DNA of 64,000 nucleotides from Haemonchus contortus (GCA_000469685.2 LS997566.1:43228920-43292919), one strand, 5' to 3'; shown: positions 1 through 11,257, numbered from the stretch's first letter. A program made the numbers and translations. Notes: generated by a model from the sequence alone, not told the origin.

Positions 1-119
1 TATACTGTTCACCAGCTGCGTTACTTTTTGACTTTCTAGGGATCGCGCACGTGTTAGCTGTTTTTGTATTGCTTGTCTGACTCGCTTCTGCGATAGTTGG
101 TGTGTTTGTGTATGTTTTA

Positions 120-660
120 ATGACCAGAAATTCATAACTCCTGTGCCACTAGACCTAAAGCATTCAAATTTGGTCTGAGTACTTCGGCAGGATGTGAACA
201 CTCATAGTGGGTGTAGGAACAGGCTCCACTCAAAAGGGGCGGAGTTCACGCGAAATGAATGCTTGCTTGGATTTTCATAAACCCTGTCCCATGGACCTAA
301 AGCGTTCAAATTTGTTAGATGAACAGGAGAGAGAATAGGAACACTTATGGTGGGTGGCAGGGTAGTTCACGCCCTTGAGTGAAATAAGTGTCCGAGCGGA
401 AATTCGTAACTCCTGTTCCCGTGGAACTAGAGGGTTCAGACTTGGAAGGAGTACAGGAGACACAATGGGAACACCAGTGGTGCATGGCATAACCAGGCTC
501 CATCCACAGGGACAGAGGTTGCTCGAAAAATGTCAATTTGGGCATTAGTACTTAAACTCGGTGATGGACAGGGACAGGACGGGAATGCTCATGGTACATG
601 GCGTGATCAGACTCCACCCCCCCCCCCCTCCCCTCCTCCCCCCTACGGGAACGTAGCGTG
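120..660. repeat. satellite-like tandem repeat, about 130-145 bp unit
   Basis: At least three diverged direct copies begin near 128, 273 and 402. Each opens with a form of TTCATAACTCCTGT, then 'ctaaagcgttcaaa', then an 'aacact(t/c)atggtgggtg' block and a 'ggctccac' block. A fourth partial copy runs to the C-rich stretch near 617-640. The same unit recurs in opposite orientation at 39,430-39,720. No coding potential is evident; the short ORFs here are repeat artefacts. Confidence 0.75.
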
Positions 661-2170
661 CGCAAAATGAGCTTAATCTCAGTGAATTTGCGCAGATGAG
701 TTGAAAAGAAAGAGGGGGATGAACACCTACGAGTTTAGCAGACTTTCGTGCATGACGGGTAAGGCGCTTCTAACGTGTGTCGGGTGGGTGTAGATGCGTG
801 TAATTAGCTGGAAATTTTTATTCCCTGTGCTGCCGTATCAGAGCGCCCCAATTCGGATGGGACGTAGGTGTCAAATATTTTACACGAAAAAAGCGCCCAG
901 CTTATCTCAACTGTTACCAATAAATAGCATATTTGAACGAAGAAATTCTACTGAATTATGCAGTTCGCCATCACTCCCGATGCTGACTTCCTTTCAATGA
1001 ATTGTATGTAGGAAATCCTAGAAAAATCGTAACCAAGTTCTTAGCGATTATTGAAAGAGCTAGCAAGTGGCCCAAGCTCGTAATATGATCCAGATGAACT
1101 TAGTCGCAGGACCTGTCCGTAGCGTACACAGCTGAAAACTAGATTTCTTTTTTCTGTGGGATTCCAAGAGGTCACAGTTGAAGCTACCAAGGGCACCACT
1201 TGTTACTCTCGAGATACTTTGAAGCAAGCAAGACTTCTTTCTGGAGATCATTCTGATAGACTGAATGCTCTTAAAATAGTTGTTGGCAAAACTGTAAATA
1301 CTGTAAAGTCTGAATCGCGATTATCGATTTTTGCTCGATCGATTAATGGGGCATAATTTTTCAAAGTTGAGGGCAGTGTTGTACAAACTAAAATTATTGA
1401 AGTCGGGCGACTCGAGAACGGTTAAGAGGATAAACATTTCCTTCGTATTAGAGAGCTCGGCTATCCCGTTGTCTTCGAAGAAGTTGGCAGGCATTGGCTC
1501 GATATTTTCGCACTTTCCGCGATTTCTCGCATTGAGATGTGCAGTTTCAAAGTAAAAATTGCAAGAGAGGCAGTCTTCAGGGAAGCGTGAGGGTCTTTGC
1601 GTCCAAAGGTTCCTCACAGTGTGTCAGTCCAATGCGTATTTGCCAATTCGGTATTTGAGCAATGGACCAAGCTACAGATGAGTCTGTTACAATTCATCGA
1701 TGGTACAGGCCATACATAGTATAACCACAACTAGTGAAATATGCAATCTATTACCAATTATTTCGAGAGATTAAGCTAAGATGCTTAAAGCTCTGACGGT
1801 TCAAGGGCCAAGCGTTCTACTTATTCCTTTCATGCAGCTTAAAGAAGCCACTAGAAGAAGGCACTGGAAAAGCATACGCTAGCCTGTCTTGCGGTTGATC
1901 CAAATGTGAGGAGAACACTGAAAGTATCCTTCAATCTATGTTTCGAATCTTGGCCAAGTCCTCTATACTCAACGGACGATAACAGAAATCACAAGAATTC
2001 GAAGCTGAGTAGCAGTTGGTAACGACCCGGGCAGTGACTGCCTTACAGTATCAATGTGATCACGAAAGGCAACCGGATTCAAGGTTTGTTTCGTTGAGTG
2101 CACTAGCGGTATCATGAAAAACACTGTTGTAGAGAAATGTCAAAAGCCGGTTCACCACATGGCGGTACTT
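661..2170. other. non-coding stretch with dispersed repeats
   Basis: No gene recognised. Positions about 890-1040 match about 5740-5900 (shared blocks such as 'aataaatagca', 'gtaaccaagtt'). Positions about 1075-1420 match about 7070-7420 ('taatatgatccagatgaactt'). These shared segments precede peptide genes A1 and A2 and look like parts of a duplicated block. From about 2100 the sequence becomes the conserved upstream region of gene A1. Confidence 0.55.
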
Positions 2171-2182
2171 GAAATCTTACGG

Positions 2183-2326
2183 ATAAACATAATGCTTTTA
2201 GCCATTGGCAATCTTGACATCAAAGAACTAGCCTTTCGGTAAACAAGCGGTACTTCTTTTTGTGGGCAGAGGTTACCAAGTTACACAAAAAGTCGAGAGT
2301 GAACAAACCTTGAGGCAATATTTAAG
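2183..2326 (+). promoter_or_regulatory. conserved promoter module of peptide gene A1
   Basis: Elements in order: ATAAACA (2183), GTAAACA (2239), GTGGGCAGAGGTTACC (2262-2277) and TATTTAAG (2319-2326), 52 nt before the ATG. The GTAAACA-to-box offset is 23 nt and box-to-TATTTAAG is 57 nt. The other six family-A genes have the same order and nearly the same spacing. GTAAACA matches the forkhead/FOXO core; that assignment is inference. Confidence 0.7.
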
Positions 2327-2377
2327 CTCAAAACTTTCCGTCATCAGACAACCTTCCTCGTCATCAACTTCGTCAAC

Positions 2378-2698
2378 ATGGCATTCTCATCACTGTGAGT
2401 AGTTCACTTTAATTTGACCATGCCTTATGCTCCCGTAAACGCCTAATGAGAACCTACACCATTGAAAGGGTCTGTTCAGCATCATCCTCGTCGCTATGAT
2501 GGTGTTCTGCCTTTCTGTGACTACTACAGACGCTCAATTCTTCGTAAGTTGAAGTTTCTTGAAGTAAACTCCTAACAGATTCCGTAATGCCATGCATTTC
2601 AGGGTTATCCCTATATGGGCCTAGGATACGGTTACGGTGGCCTCGGAATGATGGGAATGCCTTTCGGTATGGGAGGTTATGGCATGTGGCTGCGATGA
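2378..2698 (+). CDS. secreted Gly/Tyr-rich peptide precursor A1 (NLP/caenacin-like)
   Basis: Predicted 58-aa precursor from three exons: 2378-2394, 2480-2543 and 2603-2698. Splice sites fit GTGAGT/cag, GTAAGT/tcag and keep one frame. Residues 1-24 form a signal peptide (hydrophobic IILVAMMVFCLSV) with a likely cleavage after TTTDA. The mature peptide would start QFFGYPYMG and continue as G-Y-L-M repeats to GGYGMWLR. Intron 2 lies exactly between the QFF codons and the Gly-rich exon. Size, organisation and composition resemble C. elegans NLP-29 and caenacin (CNC) antimicrobial peptides induced in the epidermis. That role is inference; no sequence search was possible. Copy A1 alone has MPFG where A2, A3 and A5 have LGYG. 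It shares the upstream module with all other copies. Confidence 0.82.
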
Positions 2699-2759
2699 AT
2701 ATCCTTCGGCACAGCAAAAAATTGTCTTTTTGTCTGCATGTACATATGCGAAATAAGGT

Positions 2760-3748
2760 TTACATGAACAAAATTCTACTTTGTAGTGTACAATTATCCA
2801 CCTCGAGAAATTTCAGGTTTGAGACAACAATTGCTATTGATCTACTCGAAAACATTCCATTATCGTTGAATATCTCATCTCACTTTGTGCGGGTGGAGGT
2901 GGCGCAGTGCCTAATGGGGTGCTACCATATGCATGGTCACTGAGTAAAATCCCTGGTTATTACGCATCGTTTTTTAAAGCCTGATGACACGCATCAGACT
3001 CCTCATAAATCCACCATGTCCGTCCGTCATTTCGTTCTTTTTTCTAGAGCTAGTCTGCAAAGCTCAGTCGGAAGGTCACCTGTTTTTTTGCATGTTTCCG
3101 TCACTTCCCTCTGTCACTCTGATGTTGGAAAGGCCCTCGAAGTACGGAGTCGTCTCCCCTGAGCTTCGACCTATATTGTTTTCATTATCGGGTGGTCCTG
3201 CGCCCACACCATCGCAAACCCTTATATCACACACTCTGTCGAGCAATCTGTTTGTATGACCCCCTGTCCCTCGCGTGTCCAACCCGTTCAACCGCAAGTC
3301 CACATAAGTAATCACATTTCAGCTGCAGGTTCTAATCGAGAAAGAATATCAACTTCCCATGAAACGTTGAATAGAAACCAAGGTACATCGATAGGGCCTG
3401 GAAAGCTATTACCAGATGTGGGGTGTGAAACTGCTAAATGAATCTATCAAAGAAAGTTGTGAAGTTCAAAGTTTGCATGCTCAAAGCATCGAGAGATAGT
3501 GCCAGTTGATAAGCGCAGTTGCCCGCAACAGTCACAAGGGTCAACGTGGCGCAGTGGCAGTGCTAGTGGCGCACTTCACACGCGCATGGGATAAAAGCAC
3601 TGACTTGTACATCGGTTGGCCCATGCAAGTCACTGAACGAAACGGTAGAAACACTCGTCAGCGTTGAAGGCTCAGCAGTTTTTGGTACCTATTTACACAT
3701 TTCTTGTCTGGTCAATTTATTGCAAGATTCAGAACGATTACGGCTATA
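2760..3748. other. intergenic stretch with SINE-like fragments
   Basis: Lies between the convergent 3' ends of genes A1 and B1. At about 2888-2945 and 3540-3650 there are pol III A-box-like sequences (TGGCGCAGTGGCAGTGC), and 'gggataaaagcactgacttgtac' at about 3588 recurs (as its complement or variant) near 19,270. These look like tRNA-derived SINE pieces. No convincing gene was seen; the ORFs at 2984-3315 lack codon-like structure. Confidence 0.4.
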
Positions 3749-5052
3749 TCAAGGTTTCTTGAAGAGACAGGCAGCGTGAATGAAATCTTTCTCCCCTTTC
3801 GTGTTCATGATACCGCCACATCCAACCATCGTACCATTGAGTAGACTCTTGACCTTAACACATTCGATAAGCTTATCTGCGGATGAAGATACGGCCTCCG
3901 TAGGGTATGAAGCTGTCCAGAACATTTCCGCATGACATTCTCATTTCTATACTTACCTCACTTCTTCTGTGATCAAAACGGGGTTCGAGAATCAGAAGCA
4001 GTTTCTGCCACAGCAGTCCATGACTCGTCTTCGGGAAATACCTGCCAAAATAGCGCTTTTCCAACGAAGAAAGGGATAAGGATGAGAGAAGGACTCAGTA
4101 ACTTACTCTTTTCCTTTGATAACCATGTCAGCCTGTACACTTTCGGGTGACTTCAACCATTCCAGTGCCTTCTTCGCCCACTCATCGCTCCATTTCTGTG
4201 ATTATACTCTTACGGATGAATGCGAATTTCTTACATCATTATCGAAACTGACCACACCGTCGTTGTACATCGAACTGATTGTTTTGAGAATTTCTCCTGC
4301 CTCTTTTGGTAGGGGGCCCTCTGATTTCGACTCTACACTATTATTCCCATCCACAGGAGGCTTCAAGTACAGGCAGGCAGCGTAAACAGAATCTTTCGCC
4401 TTTCCTGTTGTATTGACAATGCCATTGCATCCGTATATTGTGAAAGGAGGAAGGCGAGCGACCTCAACAAAGTTACATTACTGGATGTGCTTCCAAGAAT
4501 AAAAGCCATAGACACAATGTGGTGATGCATTCGGCTCACCTCCTTCTTTCTTCTTTCGAAACGGTGCCCCAGGATTTGGAGCAGTTTCACCTCTAACGGT
4601 CTGTAGTCCGCTTTCGGGAAGTACCTGCACAATATTGCGTTTCTATGAATAAAAGGATAATACAAAAATACAGTTACTTACGCTTTTCCTCTGATGACCA
4701 TGTCAGCCTTTACACTTTTTGGTGACTTCAACCATTCCAGTACGTTCTTCTCCCAATGATTGCTCCATATCTGCGAATAAAATCTTACAAGCGATCCTGG
4801 GTAAAGAAATTAAGCCATCGATGAACCGACTAGGTTGTCGTTGAAAATCCTGTTCAAGATCCTGAAAGTTTCTTTCGTCCTGTTCTGTACAGAATCTCCT
4901 GAACCTGAAAAATCAGCCTTCTAATCAATCTGAGGCGGCTTCCTAAAACGACAATAAAACATACTGATAAGTAGTTACACAAATCAGAAGGACCCACGTA
5001 TTAGTGCGACATTTTCCCGAATGAAAGCCAGTGCTAAGAACGCAACCAACAT
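3749..5052 (-). CDS. two-domain secreted family-B protein (B1)
   Basis: Eight exons on the minus strand: 5052-4998, 4904-4831, 4770-4682, 4624-4540, 4462-4253, 4195-4107, 4041-3957, 3853-3749. Together they give an open 263-aa protein. The signal peptide begins MLVAFLALAF. Two tandem copies of the family-B domain follow. Each has a WSN/DxW...EWLKSP helix-like segment, a 'YFPK...' segment with HRFERRKKE or PRFDHRRSE, and a C-terminal Cys pair (YGC...AACLY; in domain 2 VGC...AACLF). The fifth exon (210 nt) fuses what are separate last and second exons in single-domain copies: the stop codon and a signal exon are absent and a short linker (PPVDGNNSVESKS) joins the domains. I do not recognise the family. 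Secreted clade V protein families of strongylids are a candidate to test. No lesions were seen, so it is probably functional. Confidence 0.78.
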
Positions 5053-5087
5053 TTCGAAGACGACATCTTTCTCCCTCTAACCCTCCC

Positions 5088-5094
5088 TTTTATA
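5088..5094 (-). promoter_or_regulatory. TATA box of gene B1
   Basis: Reverse complement reads TATAAAAGGG, about 36 nt upstream of the B1 start codon at 5052. Equivalent TATA boxes precede B3 (26,054-26,062), B6 (34,097-34,105) and B7 (36,962-36,970), so core promoter position is conserved in family B. Confidence 0.6.
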
Positions 5095-5099
5095 CAAAG

Positions 5100-5899
5100 T
5101 GACAATGTACGCTAGATGCACCTGCTTCTACCTACAAAAATAATATAATTTCAATGCCTTCGCGAAAAAAGTTGATTGCAAGTCAGATGTTAGCACAATG
5201 CATTCCCATCGAGCTGCGAAAAATTAGTTGTTGTCAACATTCTCCCGTTCCGTCAGCATATCGGTTAAGATCGAAAATGTTCATAAATAATTTTCTTGTA
5301 CAAAAGCAGAGATACTACGGTCATGCGGTCAGAAATTCTAATTTACTCAAACCGATGCATACTATGTTACCACTCAGGTTCCTTTGCAAAACGTTCTTGC
5401 AACAATTCCTTTACTCTTCTTACTTACTTGGACACTCGGATTCGTTCGTTGTCGGCGGATAATCTTCAGTGGCTCTTCAGCGCACGCTTTCTTTCATTTT
5501 TGGGGTTTTGGCCCAGTGAGTCGCTCTATTTCAAGACGCGACTCACTGGGCAACCCTTTGTTGCAAGACCTAAGCGCTTTCGGTCATGGGTCTCGGTGAT
5601 GTACAATTCGTGGCTCAATGGCGACAGCAGCAAAACGATGACGATGTACAGCAAATACTTTTGCAAAGTGTACTTTTTCGACGATTTTTATATCGATATC
5701 CCATGTTTTCACAAACACACTGGAGCAGCTGATGCAAACTAACCATCACGAATAAATAGCAGATTCGGACAAGGAAATTCTCTTGAATTTTGCAGTTTGC
5801 TAACATCCACCATGCTATCTCTCCCTTAAATAAATGTATGTAGAAGTCCTAGGAATTCTAGAGAAGTCGTAACCAAGTTTTGAGCGACTTGACCTTAAT
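5100..5899. other. intergenic stretch with one strong hairpin
   Basis: No gene recognised. It contains a perfect 14-bp inverted repeat (5511-5524 with 5538-5551, 13-nt loop). Positions about 5740-5900 match the repeat at about 890-1040. Confidence 0.5.
5511..5551. repeat. perfect 14-bp hairpin
   Basis: GCCCAGTGAGTCGC at 5511-5524 is the exact reverse complement of 5538-5551, with a 13-nt loop. GC-rich stem in AT-rich surroundings. Could be the tip of a fold-back element or an RNA hairpin; nothing nearby identifies it. Confidence 0.6.
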
Positions 5900-7075
5900 C
5901 AACCCCGTCTGGGGATGCGCCCTTGCACACTACATCATTCAGAATCGTAGCGGCGTAATGAGTGCGTATGCGGCCTATACATATTAGGTTGATGCATAAT
6001 TATTGCGGATTTTTTCGCGGCTTTTTTTCTCTCAAAAGAATTTGAATATTAGGTTCGGGTCTCTCCTAGGACTGATCTACTTGATTTCCTCTACAAGAAT
6101 ATACTCAAAAAACCATCCGCATATTCGCAAAATTAGGCTTTACTACTTCGAGAAAGATTGGAAGGTGGCACAGTCATTCCGCGATCTCAGTAACTTTTCA
6201 GCGATCATTCAATAGGTGATCTAGTGAAACTACACATGACTTCCTGGCGGTTAAAACACGGTTATTTTGATGTTTTCTATTTCCCCCGCATTTTACCTGC
6301 CTCTACATATTAGGTTGATGCATAATTATTGCGGATTTATTGGGGATTTTTTTTCCAGCAAATTTTACTTGAAGAAACTATAGAAATACTAAGCAAAAAC
6401 ATATTCAAACAATTACTCCGGAACTTATTCACCATCTGCGTCAATTATTCACCATGCTTCCCATTGATTAGTTAGTCGGATCCCAAAAGCGAAGAAGTTT
6501 TGATCCTTTCGAGCGATCTACGCCTTGTCATCGGCCATCAAGTCATCCAAATCGACATAACTTCTATTCTCTAGCCATTTTTTCGATGAACGGTTAACGA
6601 GATAATCCATAAAAGTTCCTGCTGGAGAATATGGCAGATTTAGGGGCAGATCCCATTTCTTGGTTGGCTCTGGCTGATTGCTGAATTGCCGAAAAGTTAC
6701 TGAGATCGCGGAGTGACTGTGCCACCTTCCAATCTTTCTCGAAGTAGTTGAGCCCAATTTCGCGAATATGCGGATGGTTTTTTGAGTATATTCTTGTAGA
6801 GGAAATAAAGTAGATCATTTCTAGAAAAAATCCAAATTCAATATTCAAATTCTATCGAGAGGAAAAAAACCCGCGAAAAAATCCGCAGTAATTATGCATC
6901 AACCTAATACAATGACTTGCGGTGAACAGCCAATGTTTAAGTCAGCGCTTTCATCCTCCCAGACGAGACTGCTACCAATTAACCGACCCCAGAGGGATGG
7001 CAGGCTCGGTTGGCCTAGACGGATATTGAGCGATTGTGTCAATAGAAAAGAGCTAGGCAGGTTATTTGAGCCCGT
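5900..7075. repeat. SINE-like repeat split by a mariner-type insertion
   Basis: Positions 5900-5983 ('gggatgcgccc...attcagaatcgtagcggcgta') and 6908-7075 ('atcctcccagacgag...ttggcctagacggata') align in order with the two halves of an uninterrupted repeat at 19,150-19,395. A mariner-type element occupies 5984-6907, flanked by TA on both sides. This is a nested insertion: the SINE is older than the mariner sequence. Confidence 0.6.
5984..6907 (-). mobile_element. composite mariner-type element, transposase N-terminus decayed
   Basis: Termini begin TTAGGTTGATGCATAATTA at 5984 and, inverted, end at 6907; a further left-type terminus starts at 6310. Positions about 5984-6214 are an inverted copy of about 6670-6907. 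The minus-strand right half encodes a helix-turn-helix-like N-terminal piece of a mariner transposase (HIREIGLNYFEKDWKVAQS) around 6660-6850. There is no DDD catalytic core, so it cannot be autonomous. It appears to be two truncated copies lying inverted or nested. Confidence 0.6.
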
Positions 7076-7639
7076 AATATGATCCAGATGAACTTGGTCG
7101 CTAAAACGGTCTCAGAGTGCATAGCTGAGAACTGGATCTGTTTGAACTGTAGATTTCAAGAATTCACTGTTACTAGAAGCTACAAAGAGCACCACTCAAC
7201 ACTCTCAAGATACTTTAGAAGGATCAGGACTTATTTCTGTCAAGGATCATGAAGAATTCCTTTTGGATAGTTTGGGTGTTACTGGGAAAATAAGGGTTCG
7301 CAAGGCTGTAAATACCGTTCGATATAGTCCGTGATTATTGATTTTTGCTGGATCGATCAATTAACCCTAGTTTTTCAAAGTCGAGGGCAGTGTTGCACCC
7401 ACACACAAATATTCTTGAGTGTAAACTTTCAGTCATGGCTGGGTTCCGAACCAGGAACCCTAAGTCCAGGAAGAATATATTACAGTTCCAACATGACTAC
7501 GAAAAAGGTAACTGAAAGTTCCCTAAAATTTCGGAGATTCGATTCAAGGCTTGCTTGAATGAGCGCGCTAGCGGTATCATGAAAAAGATTGTTGTAGAGA
7601 AATCAGGTTCACCATCTGGCGGTACTCGAAATCTTACGG

Positions 7640-7784
7640 ATAAACATAATGCTTTTAGCCATTGGCAATCATGACATCAAAGAACTAGCCTTTCGGTAAA
7701 CAAGCGGTACTTCTTTTTGTGGGCAGAGGTTACCAAAGTTTCACAAAAAGTCGAGTGTGAACAAATCTTGAGGCAATATTTAAG
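7640..7784 (+). promoter_or_regulatory. conserved promoter module of peptide gene A2
   Basis: ATAAACA (7640), GTAAACA (7696), GTGGGCAGAGGTTACC (starts 7719) and TATTTAAG (7777-7784). Spacings of 56, 23 and 58 nt match gene A1. The whole upstream segment from about 7568 is nearly identical to that of A1 and A3. Confidence 0.7.
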
Positions 7785-7835
7785 CTTAGAACTTTCCGTC
7801 ATCAGACAACCTTTCTTGTCATCAATTTCATTAAC

Positions 7836-8144
7836 ATGGCATTCTCTCCAGTGTAAGTAGTTCACTTCAATTTGACCCTTGTGCTCCCGTAAACGTTTAA
7901 TGAGAATCTATTGAGAGGGTTTGTTCAGCATCATCCTCGTCGCTATGATTGTGTTCTGCCTTTCTGTGACAACTACAGACGCCCAATTCTTCGTAAGTTG
8001 AAGTTACTCAAAGTAAATTCTTAACAGTTTACCGTAATGCCATTTCAGGGCTATCCCTATATGGGCATAGGATACGGTTACGGTGGCCTTGGTATGATGG
8101 GACTCGGATACGGTATGGGAGGTTATGGCATGTGGCTACGATAA
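7836..8144 (+). CDS. secreted Gly/Tyr-rich peptide precursor A2
   Basis: 58-aa precursor from exons 7836-7852, 7929-7992 and 8049-8144, with the exon phases of A1. The signal peptide begins MAFSPVIILVAM and the mature part begins QFFGYPYMGIGYG and ends GGYGMWLR. A canonical AATAAA at 8198-8203 lies 54 nt after the stop. It belongs to the QFF-GYPYMG subfamily with A1, A3 and A5. Role as an antimicrobial-type peptide is inferred from composition and gene structure only. Confidence 0.82.
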
Positions 8145-8259
8145 ATATCATTCGGCACAGCGAAAATTTCCCTTTCCGTCTACATGTACATATGCGAAAT
8201 AAAATTTACAAGAACAAAATTTTACTGTGTAGTGGTCAACTTTCTCCCACGAAAATTTT

Positions 8260-8919
8260 CAGGTTTGACCTGAGATTGAGCATTGTATAGTGCATGACCA
8301 TCGTGTTGAACCCCTGACAACTACGCTCCTTAACCAACCAGCTCTACTTCCTTCTAAAATGTGATTACTGAGACATTCATCAGAGCAGTCCCGGACGGCC
8401 TCCGTGAACTTTTCTTTTCTGAGTCCCAGCGATTTTCGCTCACATAGCCAAAGAGAGGTTGATACCTGAGTTCAGGACAAAAGAAAATAGAGTGATGTAA
8501 ACGTGAAAATGTTACACAACACAGCCTGTTACTTCTTATTTTTTGCATCTAATATAATACTTTGGTACTAATATAATACTTGTGGATGGTTTCGAAGATT
8601 CTGTCGGTACCGTCCTTGAAGGCCACAGAAGGGCCACAGAAAAAATAGAAGGAAGTTTTGCGGGAGTAAATGTGTGATTCCTGTGGCGGCGCTGACGAAT
8701 ATACCAGTCGAGATGACAACGATGATATTAAATGTACTTTGTATTACTATGGAGAAAGGTAATGGCTCTGAGTTCTGATGTTATTGCCATAATAGAATGC
8801 ACTTTTGAAAGAGGCACACCTCCAGAACAGTGCAGGTAACACAAAAAGGACTGGCCGGCTGAGTTTGTACAACCTTGTCTGACCAATTTATCAGAGAACT
8901 CGAATGAAGTATGGCTATA
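8260..8919. other. intergenic stretch, no gene seen
   Basis: Lies between the convergent A2 and B2 pseudogene. Contains a short direct repeat 'taatataatactt' near 8550-8580. No codon-like ORF or recognisable element was found. Confidence 0.5.
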
Positions 8920-10097
8920 TCATGGTCTCTTATAGAGACAAGCTGTATGGATGAGAACCTTATTCTTTCCCATTGTGTTTATGACACCATTGCATCCGTA
9001 CACAGTACTCTCAGGAAGATCCTCGATCTTAACACACTCGATTACATAGTATTAGGCTAAACGGACACGAAATTTCAACGATGTGTAAAACCTATTTTCA
9101 CGTCGCTAAAATGTGTTTAACTCACCATTTTCTTTTTCTTATCAAAACGGGGAACGAGGATCCAATACATGTTTTGCCACAGAAGTCCGTGGCCAGCTTT
9201 TGATAAGTACCTGGTAAAACATTGCCTTTTTGCAAGCAAAAGAACGATAGAAAAATGCAGTACTAACATTTTTCCTTTGATAATAACGTCAGCATCTACA
9301 CTTTTTGGTGACTTCAGCCATTCCAGCGCTTTCTTCGCCCAATCATCGCGACGTTCCTTTGAACTTACAATCACAAGTGAATTCTAGGTTTCTAGTCTTA
9401 GATAGAACTGACCGTTTTGTTGCTGTACTTTGAGTTGATACTCTTGAAAGTCACTTCCAATTCTTTCGGTAAGGGGGCCTCTGAGCCTTGTGGTACATTA
9501 TGAGTCACTATCAGAGGCAGCTTCATGTACAGACAGGCAGCACGAATGAAATCTTCGTTCCCTTTCGGATAACAATGAGGCTGCATCCATATATGGGTTT
9601 GAGGATTGAAAGCAGTTTCTCTTCCAGCGATCTGTTATCCGCTTTCGGGGGATACCTGTTAGAATAATGCTTCCCCTTGAAAAGCCATCATACACAGGTG
9701 CAAAAAAACTGACTGATTTTCCTTGGCAATCACGTCCGCCGTCACGGTTCTTCTCGAATTCATCACTCCAACGCTTTGTTTGCCCAACCGTTGTTCCATA
9801 TCTGTGACCAGAATATCATATGTGAAAGAATGAAGCTAATGAAGAAAAACCAACGATGAAACTGACCAGAACTTTGTTGTATTGCATGTTCAGAGTCTTG
9901 AACACTTTTTCTGTCTCTTCTGGTAGAGGAATTTCCGGACCTGGAAATTCATCTTTTTATGATTTGAGATGATCGCTGCATATGTGACTAGCAGAACTTG
10001 ATAACTGGCTACTAGGAGTTTGCTCTAACCAGAAGAACCCACCTTGGGAGGCAACATTGCCTGAAATGGAAATCAGTGCTGTGAGCACCACCAAAAT
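8920..10097 (-). pseudogene. decayed two-domain family-B gene (B2)
   Basis: Homologous to B1 exon by exon but broken in several places. The expected start codon reads ATT (10,097-10,095). The exon-3 equivalent (from 9801) has a one-base loss after the GAG TG codons, which brings in a stop. The end of the first exon 4, the intron and the start of the next exon are deleted, so '...LLSILK' runs straight into 'PIYGC', and the frame then shifts before KGNEDFIRAACLY. The C-terminal domain is still intact in sequence: exon 3 at about 9363-9276, exon 4 at about 9211-9127, and last exon 9027-8920 encoding a YGC...TACLY Cys pair and a TGA stop. This shows that the two-domain form was duplicated before it decayed. 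Confidence 0.75.
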
Positions 10098-10099
10098 CT

Positions 10100-10975
10100 T
10101 GATGGGGACATCCTCCTCTTTCCATTTCTAGAAAATGGCGATGTACGTCGGCTTCACCTGCTCCCACCTGTGAACACAATGTAGTTCCGTAACATTCAAA
10201 AAATTGTGCATCTATTAATATATGGAAAAGGATTGGCGGTGTGCAAGATTTTTTCAGAGTTATTCCAACCATTTCATCGTTTTTGATTAAATTGGTCATT
10301 AGTGTCCTCGGAATTTTGGCAGTTCCATCATTCACTGTTGGAAATGGCAACCGCAGCGGGAGAATAGAAAAATCGCTCTTTTTAGAAGGACGGAGAACAA
10401 AACCCATCGGTTCAGAATTATAGCAGTTTCACTTTGAACTGATTTGTCGATGTGGTACTTTGAAAGATATTCCGACTTGCACCAACCATTCCCAGGTTTC
10501 CAGGAAATTAATGATTGTACCAACACCGCTTACATTTGATATGTACATATGTATGTCGACCACACTGATTATTTAAGGGGCAATATTTGCGTTGAAGTTT
10601 CAATAAATGTTTAAATGGGTAACGTGCCTGATAACGTCTACAGTTTCCAATGCATAAAGCCACGGTGTTCATTTTCCTTAGCCACACCACGAACAGGCCT
10701 TTGGAAACATATACATATGTACGTCTGTCTGCCATTATATTTAGTCTATCATTCACTACACTACATACATGCATGCGAGGAATCGCGCAGAAATCCCACT
10801 TAACCTTTGCTTTAGAACCAGATTGAGCTATCCTCAACGGGCGGTCGTTGAGAATCAGAACAAACAAGACCTGAGCCTCAGATGCCTGTGCGAGCCATAA
10901 CAGGGGCAATGACTGTGCTATAGTACCTATATGATCATAGGAGACAACAAGATGTGAGGTTGCCTCGTTGAATGT
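10100..10975. other. intergenic stretch, no supported gene
   Basis: Upstream of both the B2 pseudogene (minus) and the A3 gene (plus). A 173-codon minus-strand ORF (11,029-10,508) lies here, but it overlaps the conserved A3 upstream repeat and has no recognisable domain, so it is not annotated as a gene. Confidence 0.45.
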
Positions 10976-11059
10976 GCTGGCGGTATCATGAAAAACATAG
11001 TTGTAATGAAATGTCGAAAGCAGGTTCACCGGTACTAGGCGGTACTTGAAATCTTCCGG

Positions 11060-11203
11060 ATAAACATAATGCTTTTAGCCATTGGCAATCATGACATCAA
11101 AGAACTAGCCTTTCGGTAAACAAGCATTACTTCTTTTTGTGGGCAGAGGTTACCAAGTTTCACAAAAAGTCGAGTGTGAACAAACCTTGAGGCAATATTT
11201 AAG
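11060..11203 (+). promoter_or_regulatory. conserved promoter module of peptide gene A3
   Basis: ATAAACA (11,060), GTAAACA (11,116), GTGGGCAGAGGTTACC (starts 11,139) and TATTTAAG (11,196-11,203): spacing 56, 23 and 57 nt, as in A1. Near-identity with A1 and A2 starts upstream at about 10,978. Confidence 0.7.
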
Positions 11204-11257
11204 CTCTAGGCATTCCGTCAGCATCAAGCTTCCTCTCTCGTCATCAACTTCATTGAT

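Noticed and set aside
10508..11029. 173-codon minus-strand ORF
   Set aside because: No domain or signal; part of it is the duplicated upstream region of peptide gene A3, whose A1 and A2 counterparts do not keep the frame.
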